This document shows positions 25,953 to 37,739 of a stretch of 64,000 bases of DNA, piece by piece. Every line of letters starts with the position of its first letter. The first letter of the stretch is position 1. The notes below the pieces were generated by a model. It saw nothing but the letters and a program-made list of their open reading frames with translations, was not told the DNA's origin and did not search any database. The stretch comes from Cervus elaphus (Eukaryota > Chordata > Mammalia > Artiodactyla > Cervidae): the NCBI RefSeq assembly GCF_910594005.1, contig NC_057820.1, forward strand, positions 7,197,001-7,261,000, given 5' to 3'. Made by a program: the position numbers and the translations under genes.

Positions 25953-26171
25953 GTGTGCTAAGTCGCTTCAGTTGTAGCCAACTCTGCTACATTTCATGGA
26001 CTGCAGCTCACCAGGCTCCTCTGTCCATGGGATTCTCCAGGCAAGAATACTGGAGTGGGTGGCCATTCCCTTTTCCAAGGGCTCTTCCTGATCCAAGATA
26101 GAACCTGCGTCTCTTACATCTCATGCATTGGCAGGTGAGTTCTTTACCACTAGGGTCATCTGGGAAGCTCC
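25953..26171 (-). mobile_element. Bov-tA SINE
   Basis: A reverse Bov-tA from TGCTAAGTCGCTTCAGTTGT to ATCTGGGAAGCTCC. TTAGAAAG at 25931-25938 and 26176-26183 is a likely short target-site duplication. Confidence 0.9.
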
Positions 26172-27079
26172 AATTTTAGAAAGGTATATGATGGCAATTT
26201 GGCAAAAGTACCAGTCTTATTTCTCAATTCTATGGAGAAGCATGCTCAAATGCTTTCTTTTGTTTTCTTCTCTATTCCCTGACATAAAAAATGTGGAACA
26301 TAAAATGTTCCAATTAGAAACAGAGATGTGTTACCATGATTCCTAAAGGTGGTTAATGAGCCTTTTTTTCCCCTAACAGAAGAATTCTGAATTCATTCGA
26401 GTATTTCAATTATTGATATTAAATTCCTTTTAGCCTCATACTGCTTATTTTCTTTTTCAAAGTCTTCTTTCTAGTCTTTCAAAGTCTTTTTCCTTCCCCT
26501 TTTATTATAAAATAGGCTAGAAAAACAGAAAAACTGGGATAATTAATAGTGAGTATATAATCAATGTTTTCTCTTAACATAGTCAAAGGGCTTCTTTAAG
26601 GAAGACTGGGAGAAACAATGATGAAAAAAAAGTTTTAATTATCCACTGGTTACAGTTAATATTGACTTTATCAATATTAGAATTTCTAAGCATTTTCTTT
26701 CTATAGAAGGCAATGAAATCAACAGAGAGAAGGTCTTCATAATCATAAGCTGCTTGCCAGCTTCTATTCTTAAACAGTGGATCCAGGGAAAATGTCCCTG
26801 GAACTGTTGGAGTAACTGGGATAAAAAAAAAACAAAACAAAACAAGACCTCAAATACTCAAAAAGCTAGGCTGAATTTGGTTAGAGGCAATTTCCCTCAG
26901 AAAAAAAAAAAATAATAATAATCAAAGTAAAACTATCTTAATTAGTTTGTGAAGAGAATTAGCATCGTTACACATCATCGACAATTACCAAAATCCCCAG
27001 AGCTTCTCAAAGTCCTCACCAACAAAGGAAACAGAAAGATAAGAAACTCCTTTACAAGCAAAACCCAGAGGCAGAACAA

Positions 27080-27365
27080 AAAGTGTTGAGATAGCTGGTC
27101 AGTACTGCCAGCTCAGCCAGAGCCATCGCCTTGCTGCCAACTCTTGAGTTCCAGAGTTTTTAGGCTGACTCTTACAAGGAAATCCTCGGCTTTACAGAAT
27201 TAAAAAGAGAACGGTTTGAAAGACCCTGAGCCAGAACCAACCAGTTAAAGTGTCCCTGATTCCTGCCTGGCCCACAAAACTGTGTAAGGTAATAAATGTT
27301 TATTGTTGTCTGAAGCTGCTAAGTTTGGGGACTATTCATTATGCAGCAACAGACACTAATATTTC
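27080..27365 (+). repeat. Possible MaLR (MLT1-like) LTR remnant
   Basis: The end GGTAATAAATGTTTATTGTT, GAAGCTGCTAAGTTTGGGGA and TATGCAGCAACAGACACTAA resembles the polyadenylation region and 3' end of an MLT1-type LTR. It is old, non-coding and tentatively assigned. Confidence 0.45.
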
Positions 27366-28078
27366 TCATGACTCAAGTTCACACAGTTTGCTAGATTCTC
27401 ATCAATAATATAAAAGGTAAGAATATATTTTGTATGAATAAATATAATCATTAACGTGTAACATGCAGACAAATGAAAACAAGTTTGTTAACACAATTTC
27501 TTCAGTTACAATTAACTGTAACTGTGATAAGGCTGACAGTATAACCTTACGTGCGCTGATTCTTTTACCTAATTTGCCCTAACTTTTATGAATAGCTTCT
27601 TTACCTCAAAACCCTTTCAAGTCCCTACAACATGACAGCAGGAAGGAAAATGAGAAAGGAAGTTAACTTATGACAATTTTAGGCTGGAATTACTGCAAAC
27701 TGCAAATGCAAGTATTCTAAGAAAGTTTTTTTTCTTTTTTAATATTTCTGTATTTGAAAGAATTCTAGAATAGTGACTATAATGCCTTCAGAGCCATTCT
27801 TCATCCTTGGGTGAACTGAGTTATCTCTAAAAAGTGGCTTTTTCTTAAATAACAAGTCAAGAAATTTAGGTTTTTCCATCTCTCTCTACAAATCAGCATA
27901 AAGTTAAAGCAGCTACCAAGGTAAAAATATGATCTTTCATAAAAATAAAGATTCTTGTTAACAAATTTAGAATTTTATAGATGAGACAGGTGTTACTTAG
28001 TGCTCATTTTCATATGAGAAATGGTAAGGTAAGCAGACAAAATGCTGGACGACATAAGAAAATAAAAAAGTCACCTAC

Positions 28079-28169
28079 CCTTAAGAGGATCATGCTCTGC
28101 TCTCATAATATCAATGAGGGAATTTTCCAGAGAGTGCATATTCAAACTGTCATACATTCTACTTCGATC
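28079..28169 (-). CDS. CPEB2: CPEB2 coding exon 4 (30 codons plus one base)
   Basis: The exon is 91 nt with acceptor TTCTCTTCCAG and donor AAGG|GTAGGT, entering in phase 0 and leaving in phase 1. It encodes DRSRMYDSLNMHSLENSLID followed by IMRAEHDPLK and the first base of a glycine codon. The same block (MHSLE.SLIDIMRAE) is nearly invariant among CPEB2, CPEB3 and CPEB4, which makes the exon call very secure. Because entry and exit phases differ, this exon cannot be skipped alone without a frameshift, so it is expected to be constitutive. The intron before it is 8,422 bp and the one after it 21,134 bp. Confidence 0.96.
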
Positions 28170-29802
28170 CTGGAAGAGAAGGAAAACAAAAAAGAATATA
28201 GTCTACACAAATTGTTTCAAAAAGTGATGATTAATGTACTATCTCTTACATAAATTAGGACATTTGACTAATATAATATTACTAGTCAGTTTGCAACCCA
28301 AGACAGTATCAATAGCTAAGGATATCCTGAGCTTAATATTAATATCTCTTGTACTGGAGAACAACAGATTTCATACATTTATCTCCAAAATCACATATCA
28401 AAAGTATCTTAATCAGCAGTATTAATGCAATAGAGTAAAAACAATTTCTGTTGTTATCATTCTCAACTTATAAATACTTCTGAAATCTTATACACACAGA
28501 AAGCATTTTCAGTTGTTATTTAGCTTTTAAACTTTTCACATATATATAGGAATTTGGACACTGGCCCTTGAAAAATAAATATTTGGGGTGAAAAGGCTCC
28601 ATAATGCACCATACTTTAAACATCAAACATTGTATGCTATCTAATAGTCAGAATTTCATAAAAGAATGCATAAGCATCTTAAACAGTAAAAATTAAAAGC
28701 ATGAAATACCAATTTCAGAACAAAGACAAACATCAAGAATAATCCTAACATATTGATCTCTGCACTTCCAAATCTCCTCTTCCCTCTACCCACTGTTGCA
28801 AAAAATGAAAGCAGGGGAGAAAAAGGTGAAAGGATTTTCACCGCAGCAAATTTCCTATATCATCTCAGAATAAAGTCTTTTGTGTAGTTGGAAGTTTTGT
28901 TTGCTGAATGTCAAACCCCTCAACTTGCTTACTAGAAGGAATCTGATTCTGTAATGCTCATGAATTTATATTGTATTCTGTTCAAAATACATTCAATAAA
29001 CTTGAACAAATATACACAGGGAGCCACCACAGCAAGCCCTGGCCTGTGCCCCCTAATTGCCAAGCAGTCTGTTCCCAAATTATGTCCATGTTAGTCCCAC
29101 TCATTTAGGTTTAAGTGTGTACCCTATCTGGTGCTTATGTGTTGTATGTAAATGAGGAGAAGGTTGAGCAGGCAGGTCATTTCCAACTCTCAAAGAATGA
29201 TGAACACAGAAAAAGGAAAGGAAGAACCAGAAAAGTTGGGGAAAAAAGTCTCCACAGAAATCAGAATGAGGCTTAACCAAGGTCCCTGAGCTTCAAGGAC
29301 CATGCCATCTGTGAGATGATGTAATACTCTGTATGGACATGTATATGTGATTGTTTCCTGAAAAGGTTTATGGCTTTCCTTAGTTTTCCAAAGGAGTCCA
29401 CAATCCAGAGAAGATCCAGAACCACTCTTTTAGAAAGTCGAGGAAATACATAAGAAGCTTTTCTGAGAGTATGTTGACTTTTTTTAATTCTCCTCTGATG
29501 TTTCAATGAGGGTTGCAGGCTTTTTTTTTTTTTTTTTTGCAGAGACGGGGGGAAGGAGGGGGCAGGCAGATCACCACTGCAGACTAAACAAGTCACTGTC
29601 AGAGAATTTGAAACTGCAAAGCAACAGTGAATGATGGAAAGAATACTAGACCTGGAGGATCCTGCTGGAGCTTCATCAGTAGCTACATTAGCACCCCTTA
29701 CTTAGTTTAACTTAGACTCCGTAGATGTCACACACCCACCAGTAATAGGTGTTCCCTAGAACAATGACCTTGACTGGGGATGGGGGCACAGTCGCTTTAA
29801 CA

Positions 29803-29989
29803 ACGACTCTCACACTTAAGCATGCTTCAGAAACATGTGGAAGCCTTGTCAGACATATAAGTTGCTGGGACTCGTCAACTGATTCAATAGGTCTGGAGTG
29901 GCCTCTGAGAATTTTATTTCCAGTAAGTACCCAGCTGATCCCGAGACTGCTGGTCCAAAGACCACACTTTAAGAAGCATTGTGCTTCTT
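29803..29989 (-). mobile_element. MER5A-like hAT-Charlie DNA transposon fossil
   Basis: CTTAAGCATGCTTCAGAAAC, TTCAATAGGTCTGGAGTGG, CTGAGAATTTTATTTCCAG and TGCTGGTCCAAAGACCACAC followed by TTTAAGAAGCATTG match MER5A in order along nearly its whole 190 bp. Non-autonomous and ancient. Confidence 0.8.
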
Positions 29990-30858
29990 AACCTGAAGCT
30001 ACTTAACCTTTTTAGGCTTTGTTCCATCTTCGAAAAAATAAAATAATCGCATCAAACTAGATGATCTCTAAAGTCCACTTTAAAAATAATAGAAATAATG
30101 GAAAAGCAAAAGACTCACAGTAGTATATAATAAATAAAACTGGAATACAGAAAAACTCGGGCAGAAATGACATGCAATTTTTGTAATCTATCCAATTAAG
30201 TCCATCTTTTGTGCTTCTACTGTATGAGGTCATAACTAATTTGTTGGTTTTCCTGCATCTGTCAATGAATTTCTAAGTTAATCAGGGGTAGGGACCTGCT
30301 AATTATGGAATATAGCTATCTCTCAAATGTTTGTTGAATGAACAGTACTTTATTTTTACCATAAAAACTTTGCAAAAGTTTAAGTTGAGCTCAGTGAGGG
30401 CAAAGACTGCACTTTTAGGTGGTAATTACAAAGGACTGCAAATCTTCTGAGAATCCTCCATGGACTAGGTACTCAAAACGTTAAGTAACTAAACTGAGAC
30501 ATGTATCAAGTAATAATGTGACCTTGCTGTCTGTCGACTTGAGAATTTCCAACCACACAATGGAAGATTAAATATTATATTCAAAGTTCCAAAATGTATT
30601 TAAAATATGGAATTTAAAAAGTAAACTGGCATGACAAAAATTGTTCATGTAATTAAACAAACAAATCTTTAAAAAAGTATGCTATATCAAAGGGTTCTAA
30701 GATGGAATACAACATAGACACTTTATAGTCTATTGATCTTAAATTCTTACAAAGAAATGTATTATGGTTCAGGGCTATTTTCTCAGGCTTATGTTTTCTG
30801 AACAGAATCAGACCATGCCCTGTCTTCAGCCAACCTATGAACTTAATTAATGGTGACT

Positions 30859-31128
30859 GCTGCTGCTAAGTCACTTCAGTTGTGTCCAACTCTGTGCGAC
30901 CCCACAGACGTCAGCCCACCAGGATCCCCCATCCCTGGGCTTCTCCAGGCAAGAACACTGGAGTGGGTTGCCATTTCCTTCTCCAACACAGGAAAGTGAA
31001 AAGTGAAAGTGAAGTCACTCAGTCGTGTCCAACTCTTAGTGACCCCATGGACCGCAGCCTACCAGGCTCCTCTGTCCATGGGATTTTCCAGGCAAGAGTA
31101 CTGGAGTGGGGTGCCATTGCCTTCTCCG
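30859..31128 (-). mobile_element. BOV-A2 dimeric SINE, 11-bp TSD
   Basis: Two Bov-A monomers are joined by the GAAAGTGAAAAGTGAAAGTG linker. Each monomer shows the GGATCCCCC/GGCTCCTCTG, TCCAGGCAAGA and GGAGTGGG(T/G)TGCCATT blocks. A perfect duplication TAATGGTGACT flanks it at 30848-30858 and 31129-31139, so the insertion is fairly recent. A GCT repeat forms the tail. Confidence 0.95.
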
Positions 31129-32505
31129 TAATGGTGACTAATACCACCCAAATTTGAATTTCCCATACAACTTTTGTTTATGTATTTATTTGGCCAGCCT
31201 CTACTTCCATTCCAAGGAGTATGAACTTGCTTTAGAGCACAACAAAATTAATGCAGAATCCTATACATACTGTAAATGGGCCATGGATAATATTTAAGGT
31301 ATGAAGAGAAAATATATAAGCAAGTTATTCAATAAATGTATCAACTCTGGCAACTCTTATTTTTAAAATAAAAAAAGCCACATGGATTAGCAGCTTTAGC
31401 TTTAATGCCTATATCCAACTGAAACAGTGAGATGCCGACTTATAAAGTCCCTTATTTTCCTTTGCATATCAAGTCTTTCATCATGAAACAAACTCCTATT
31501 TCAGAAAAGAAAACAGCAAGCTATTTTAAAACTATTAACTTAGTTATACTTTATTAAGCATCAGCTGCAGCCCACATGATTTTTAAATCACCAAATACAA
31601 AATAGCCTTGAGCAGACAAAGAGCTCATGACCTCGCAAAAGTTACTTTCTGGGTAATGGAACCTGGAGGTTATTCACATTAAAAAAAAAAATACAGATAA
31701 TTCCATTAAGTAAAGTGTGGGGATTAAAATATAACTTCTGGAAAAAAAAAAAAACAGAAACATATCTGATTAAAAGTCAAATACTCATGCATTCTTCAGG
31801 AATAGGGACATTGGAACAAATTGTGTTCATGTAAACTCCCATTGGTTCAAAAGCTAAATGGAAATCCTGAATCCATTTTAAAGTTACCATAAACACAGGA
31901 ATACTGATTATCATAAAAAGATGGGGAATCACAGCAATGTAATTTACATTTATTACTACATGGTTATTTAAAAACAGCCAATACATTTCACAAAAGAAAG
32001 AATCTACCAGAAAAAGTTTATCCAAATCTACTGCAGAAATATGAAAGCTATGTGGCAAAGAACCAACTAAATGGGCTTTCAGAAACTGAGATTACAGTAT
32101 CCCACAACAATGAACAGGCAAAAATTAGAACACAGTGGTAAAAAAAAAACTACTATCTCTTATATTCTAATAGTTTGCTTTAAATACAGACATTTTGCCA
32201 CAAAGACTTATGGAAGCAACAACGAACTCCTAGAAAGACAGAAAGAACAAAGTCATTCTAACTTTAAAAAGGATGACCTGGGAAAGATTATAAACACTGA
32301 AGGTAACTAATGAGGTCAACAGTGACGTTAAAATACAACAAAAGGAACTTGAACTTAGTTAAATGGGAACTTTTTTATGGGATGTTGTATTTTTGCTTTG
32401 ACATAATCAAAACCCTATTTATTTCAAAAGAAGTGGGTAAGTAGAAGCTTTTCCTTTTGGCGATGATGTATTCTCCCTATGAAAAAAGAGGCAGATTACA
32501 GAAAG

Positions 32506-32660
32506 TCCACCAGGCTCCTCTGTCCATGGGATTCTCCAGGCAAGAATACTGGAGTGGGTTGCCATGCCCTCTTCCGGGGATCTTTCCAATCCAGGGGTTG
32601 AACCTGGGTCTCCAGCACTGCAGACAGGTTCTTCACCATCTGAGCTACCAGAGAAGCCCA
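32506..32660 (-). mobile_element. Bov-tA SINE
   Basis: CCACCAGGCTCCTCTGTCCA, GTTGCCATGCCCTCTTCCGG and CTACCAGAGAAGCCCA identify a reverse Bov-tA without its outer tail. It is the last young SINE before the transposon-poor block over CPEB2 exons 1-3. Confidence 0.9.
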
Positions 32661-33060
32661 TAGAAAAACTCCATAACATCATATGTAAAGTTATATCAGA
32701 TGGCTCGGGCATATATTCTTCTGCCTAAGTAGAAAGATCAGCTTTTGCTGTATTTCTGTGCTTAGTTCTCCTGATTACACTCTGCCACTGCACTTACTGA
32801 CCGAGCAGCAGGTACTGTGCTGCTCTGCCTCAGTACGCAATGCAGCTCTCCACCTCATAGGCTCCCACCCGAGTCTCTGCTTGCTCCACACAGAGATATC
32901 CCTTATTCATCCAACCGGACTTTCATCTTCTCAAAAGCAAAGAACAGTATCTCCCCGGACATATCTCCAGGGTAAAGTACTACTGCATATACAATGAATA
33001 TACACTTCTTGATCTTCCTTTATTATTCTAATCCTCAACAAAGAGCTGTAACAGTGATTT

Positions 33061-33086
33061 GGTGGGGGGTGGGGGGTGGGGGTGGA
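33061..33086 (+). repeat. G-rich tract, possible G-quadruplex
   Basis: Runs GG, GGGGGG, GGGGGG and GGGGG are each separated by a single T, a classical tight quadruplex pattern on the strand opposite to CPEB2 transcription. Confidence 0.75.
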
Positions 33087-33551
33087 ATCAAGCCCCAAAT
33101 AGCCAAAGCTAATTTAGTACCCACAATGGTTAAATAAAATGGAAAGGTAAGTAAAAAAATACCTGGTGTAAGAAAGTATCAAGTACAAGTAAAGAACTGA
33201 ACACAGATAGGAAACATAAAAAGAATTCATTACATAAGCACAGATAATAAGAGATCCCATCCTACCTTATTTTCAGTAGGTAGTTTCACAACTACCGATG
33301 TCCCTATAACTCATCTAGTTTAAGAATCACAATTTGAGGAAAGTTTCACTAAATGAAAACTTGGCCTTGGCCTTGTTTCTTGTCTCCAAAGAATGTATTT
33401 TTCTCAGAGGTCCCCAGATTATCACATTTATCATAATAGCCTGGATATTAAAGATCAGCAAAAAATATCTTCAGTTAAGTCAAGGTAGTTTATGTACATT
33501 CCCAGGAATTGCAGGGAGAACATCTATAAGACCCCAAGTCTAGAGCTGGAA

Positions 33552-33582
33552 AAAAAATATATATATACACACACACATACAC
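33552..33582. repeat. TA/CA microsatellite
   Basis: TA units run into CA units after an A tract. Confidence 0.8.
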
Positions 33583-34734
33583 TCAGCTAAAGAGCAGGCC
33601 AACTCTCACAGGCTTTACAGGCTATAATACAGTTTTAAAGGCACGGTGTTGGTTTGTTTACAGAAAACTGATATGCCATATATAAACTAAGTAATAACAG
33701 CTCCTAGTATATTCGCTCTCCATTGAAAATATTCCAGTATTAATGAATAAATATACTGTAGCCTGTTTATCTGCCTGAAAATTCAAGTTGAAGGTAACTT
33801 AGAATTCATACTTTTGAGTATGACTTAGCATATTAGCAAGAGTAGCAAATAGCATTTTAAACAAAAGTAGTATTATATTTAGCCTTAAAAAAACTAACAA
33901 AAATACATTCATTTTAAACTCAGAAATGAATATAACAATTTATATTTGTTTTTAAAAAGTTTTTAATCTGAAGTTTTTTGATAAAAAAAAAAAAGAGGGG
34001 GTATTTTAAATAAGGAAATGCCAATGTGAAAATTTTACATACAACTGAAATAAAACCAACGTACAAAACTATTTCTTTTCCATTTACTAAATTCAATTAC
34101 ACGTCCCATTGTTGGTATAGGTTAGGCCAGGTACAAGAATTAAGACTTCAGTTCTACGGTTTACTACATTTTAGACTTAAATCAATTTGAGACTTAAGGA
34201 AATTTTAAAAGTTAAATGTTTTTAAATAATGTATTTGTTAACTAAAATGCATTAGTATAAAAATATTGTATATGATGAAAAAAGATCAGAAATGAAAATA
34301 ATCTCCCCAGATATTTTAGTGTCTAAGTATTTTCTATAATTTTAACTTTGCAAAATAGTGAGGAACTACCCAACTGTTTAAGATACCAATTGCAGTTTGT
34401 AGCTGCTGCTGTATTTCTAAGAACCTCAACTTCAAATACCTCAACCTTTTATGGAAAGATAGGAACCCTGAACAAATTTTGTATAATAAGTACCCTTAGG
34501 GTACTGAAAGAAAAAACAACATTGCTTTTAAGGCCAGGTGGGACGTCATAGAGTACCTCCACTGCGTGGGACCAATGCCCATTGCTCTCCCTGCCCCCCA
34601 AATAAAGCAAGACCCTTGCATTCTAAAAATAAAGGAGGGGGATTAGGAAGCAGGGAGCAAAAGACATGGCCACAATAGATGAAAGAAAGCACAAGAGCTG
34701 GCTACAAAGGCCTTACAGGATCTAGTTCTAGACA

Positions 34735-34850
34735 TTCCTCTTACAGATAGGCAGACTATGACCCAAAGAGATGAAAGCCCATAAAATGTGTCATCCAATA
34801 TCAAAAAACTTGTGAGAGGAAGATGATTCAGGTTTCAGATCTCCTTTTCT
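34735..34850 (+). repeat. Possible MIR fragment
   Basis: CTTACAGATAGGCAGACTAT, GACCCAAAGAGATGAAAG and the later GATTCAGGTTTCAGATCTCC follow the MIR core and tail order, but divergence is high. Confidence 0.4.
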
Positions 34851-36591
34851 TCTAGGTCAGTTCACTTTCCACTATCTTTTTCTTCACCATTCTCTTCAAC
34901 TTCATCCTCATATCTCAGGCTCAGGAATCCATAGGGATTGCCAATATCTCAACAATTTACCAAAAAATAAAAATTAAAAAAAATTATCCTTACGCATCAA
35001 CATCCTTTTTCTTAAAGTGAATTTACCTTGAATCCTAAGGGCATAGATAAGAGCAGAGAAGCTGAATGGGAGGGCTGACAGCCCTCATCCTGTGGGAGTC
35101 TCATGGGCATCTCTGCAGAGCCCAGTTTGAAAATTTCCCTTTCATTATGACCTCTATCTACCGCAGCATTTTTCTACCCACTGAAGCCATCTTAATAACC
35201 TAATCTCTCAACATCTGCCCCCCAAAGCCCCATGGATCCTCACTGACATCTTTGTCTTATTTTTCCTCCACAGATACACATCTCGCTCACATATCCTCTT
35301 GCTTCCTCCTGGTACAACCTCTTCACATAATTATGTCCTTTCTTGTCTAAAAACATGTCCCTTGACACCTTCAAAATAATTACCAGTTTTTCTCTTTTAG
35401 CATACCATCTCCTAGGCATTTATGTATTTAATTTGAACACCATTACTTGAAAATGCCACTAATATAGCCTAACTGTGCCAGAGAAGAGAGGAGAGTAGAA
35501 ATAGGATGGATTACACTGCAACATTAACAAGATAACAAATTACAAATTACATGAGATACGTACTTATTTCTAACTGGAGATCCTGGCAGGACTACTTTGG
35601 TAAATAGGCGGACTTATTTAAAACAAGTGCTAATGGCTAATTACTGAAGTTACTGCCAACCCTACAGGTTAGAAAGGTATTTTCAAATGTAATATTAATC
35701 TGTTTATACAGTCCTTACTTGTAAAATCATTTCATGTTGATAAAGTAACTACGGATAACAGAGCTCCATTCACTGGACCCCCACAGAGTCAAGTCTATGG
35801 TCATTCACACTTGGGCTCTGTAATAAAGAATCCTCTTTTGTGAGGACTGAGTGTCCTACTTGTCCTGCAAACAATTCTCATCACCTGTACCCAGTTCGCA
35901 TTCAAATTTCATCTGCAGGAAGAAAGAGAGCATTCTGTAACCATAAAGGACTTGAAGGCAATTCGATCAAGACTTGACTCTCAGATGTTTGACTCAGTTT
36001 CTTTTCTATAAGGAACTGATTATTTGGGAAAAGATAAGTGCATTTCATAGCACTAACAAAATTTAGAGAAATACCATAAACTTTTTTTATAAAGGTGAAA
36101 AACTGAACTAAGGGTTTTCTTAGAAGCATATATCTCAAGACACATACAGCATGTTTCATGAAACAGTGTGCCAAAAAATTCTATAAAACATTTATGAAAT
36201 GTATGATTAGATGTTAAACAAACATATGATTTTATACCTAACTGCAAATGATTCTGAGAAGACATAAAATATGTTCAGTTTAAATGATTCTGAAAAGAAA
36301 TAAAAGGTATTCAGTTTGACTGATGTTTAAAGTCAGGTGCACTTGGGTACATGATTCCTTTTTCCAAAAACAATTACGTTCAGGAAATGTATAAAGATTA
36401 TGAGTTATTTTCAAATTTAAAAACGAAACACTTTAAATAATTTAAGTGAATCCTTTAAAAATAAATTGCTTTCACGCTTTCTGACATATGCTTAAACAAG
36501 TATAAGTGAAAAGTACATACTAAATCCTACTCACAATACAAATACTAAACCCCTAGCCAAAATCCTGGTAAGTACACACTGTGCAGCCTAC

Positions 36592-36681
36592 CTGGTCTAT
36601 TCTGGATGTTCCGGCTGCAGTGCACCAACTATCTTGGAGTGAATCTGAGCCCCAAGCTGGCAACTGCAAACTAGATCTCAC
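36592..36681 (-). CDS. CPEB2: CPEB2 90-nt cassette exon (30 codons, phase 0-0)
   Basis: Exactly 90 nt lie between an AAG acceptor and a CAG|GTAGGC donor, encoding 30 residues from VRSSLQLPAW to TSRIDQ with no stop. Both junctions are phase 0, so it can be included between exon 2 (ending LLPLQ) and exon 4 (starting DRSRMYD) or skipped without a frameshift. I recall this peptide from longer CPEB2 isoforms. The length equals the published 90-nt alternative exon that separates CPEB2A from CPEB2B; equating the two is my inference. The acceptor is weak: A at -3 and no good pyrimidine tract in the last 40 nt. A long T-rich tract (+ strand 36741-36792, A-rich) lies 60-110 nt upstream. That fits a regulated exon. 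The peptide has two Trp and one Cys and no domain I can name. Confidence 0.85.
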
Positions 36682-37457
36682 CTTCAATAGCATAGAAGTT
36701 TTCATCAGAAACAAGCAGTTCTCTTCCCCATACCCACCCACAAAAAAAAAAGAAAAAGAAAAGGAACAAAGAATGAAAAGAAAAAAAAAAACAATCAAAA
36801 GTTCTATCTTGTATCTTTGTTCCATCCTCTAACAGTGTTAAAGGAAAGATATTCTCATTTTAAATAATATAAGGGGACTTCATTAACTTAAAATATCAAC
36901 AAAATATTAAAGGTCTGAAAAAATGTCTAATCATCATAAATATTAGGCCACATTTAGAAAAAGTCACTGAATCAGTGAACAAATTTGAATTCAATGTAAA
37001 ACATCCTAATATTATTTTGCCTCGATCAGAGCTGCACTAACTATATTTGAATATACATACAGCTGATCATAGTCAAATTCATGAACAATTACTAAATATT
37101 TTAGTTCAGCTATATTGGAGGAGAAACTCATTTTGGTGGCCTATTAAAGATTAATAAATTAAGGCATTTTCAAGGAGCTGCCAATTAAAAAGCTTCAATG
37201 TGAATTTAAGAAATATAGCAGGGTTCTTCTACACTTTATGAAGCTTATTTTCTATTATGTGTTTAGAAAATTTTTTTTTAAGTCTCATTTTCTCTGTATA
37301 GGTATTTTATCCTGTGATAATTAAATCAGACACTTAAACATTTGAGCTTTCTCATTTTAATCCATGAACTTTATCATACTATGACTACTACCACCACCCA
37401 ATTTCCTATATTGAAAGATTAACATTAGAAACAAGGCCATTTACACACCATTCTTAC
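36682..37457 (-). other. CPEB2: CPEB2 short intron between exon 2 and the 90-nt cassette
   Basis: The intron is 776 bp and AT-rich, with donor GTAAGA and an AAG acceptor. It contains no recognisable repeat apart from the long pyrimidine (minus-strand) tract at 36741-36792. Its small size compared with the neighbouring 2.9 and 8.4 kb introns, and its lack of transposons, suggest constraint on cassette splicing, but conservation cannot be assessed from one sequence. Confidence 0.8.
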
Positions 37458-37739
37458 CTGTAAGGGTAAGAGTGTATTACTATTGTTGTCAGTTCTGAAC
37501 ACATTATCTTCAATCCAAGATTTTGGAGTCAGTGATGGAGTAGAGCGAGTGAATTTCGGTGGTGCTATGACATTACCAGAAAACGGTTTCTTCAATGGAG
37601 ATATCTGATTCATAGTTCCTGGAATTCCCATGTTTCCAGTTCTACGATGATCTCTGCCATGCATTGCTCCCCAGGACATACTTCCAGTGCCCCAGCCACT
37701 GCTTTGATGGTTGCTCCAAGGAGATTGTTTCAGAAGAGG
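37458..37739 (-). CDS. CPEB2: CPEB2 coding exon 2 (94 codons)
   Basis: The exon is 282 nt, phase 0 at both ends, with acceptor TTTTCCCCAG and donor CAG|GTAAGA. It encodes PLLKQSPWSNHQ through SNTLLPLQ, residues 565-658 when joined to exon 1. Motifs shared with CPEB3 and CPEB4 are GRDHRR, NQISPLKKPF and TPKSWIEDN. This is the conserved linker between the disordered N-terminus and the RNA-binding half, rich in Ser/Thr-Pro sites. The open frame continues a few codons past the donor, which is only intron read-through. Intron 1 before it is 2,925 bp and the next intron, to the 90-nt cassette, is 776 bp. The short spacing suggests exon 2 and the cassette are spliced in a coordinated way. Confidence 0.95.

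Larger units (their letters stand above)
6945..28078 (-). other. CPEB2: CPEB2 21-kb intron between exon 4 and the 51-nt exon
   Basis: The intron has a GTAGGT donor and a TTTTTAAAG acceptor. It is the most repeat-laden intron in the window, with two large BovB copies on the + strand, about ten Bov-tA SINEs, a CHR-2-type SINE, MIR and L2 fragments, two MaLR-like LTR remnants, microsatellites and a purine-rich stretch near 17110-17170. Stretches such as 7400-8180, 10150-11400, 15500-17600 and 17670-18840 hold nothing I can name beyond low-complexity A-rich DNA. Confidence 0.85.
28170..36591 (-). other. CPEB2: CPEB2 intron between the 90-nt cassette and exon 4
   Basis: The intron is 8.4 kb with a GTAGGC donor and TTCTCTTCCAG acceptor. 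It holds a MER5A-like element (29803-29989), one BOV-A2 (30859-31128), one Bov-tA (32506-32660), a G-rich tract (33061-33086), a TA/CA microsatellite (33552-33582) and a weak MIR-like stretch (about 34735-34850). From 32.7 to 36.6 kb it is largely free of recognisable repeats. The apparent short frames show no splice-site or family support and are treated as noise. Confidence 0.85.

Noticed and set aside
37425..37457. Extension of exon 2 past LLPLQ (VRMVCKW...)
   Set aside because: It lies after a strong CAG|GTAAGA donor. The true continuations are the 90-nt cassette or exon 4.
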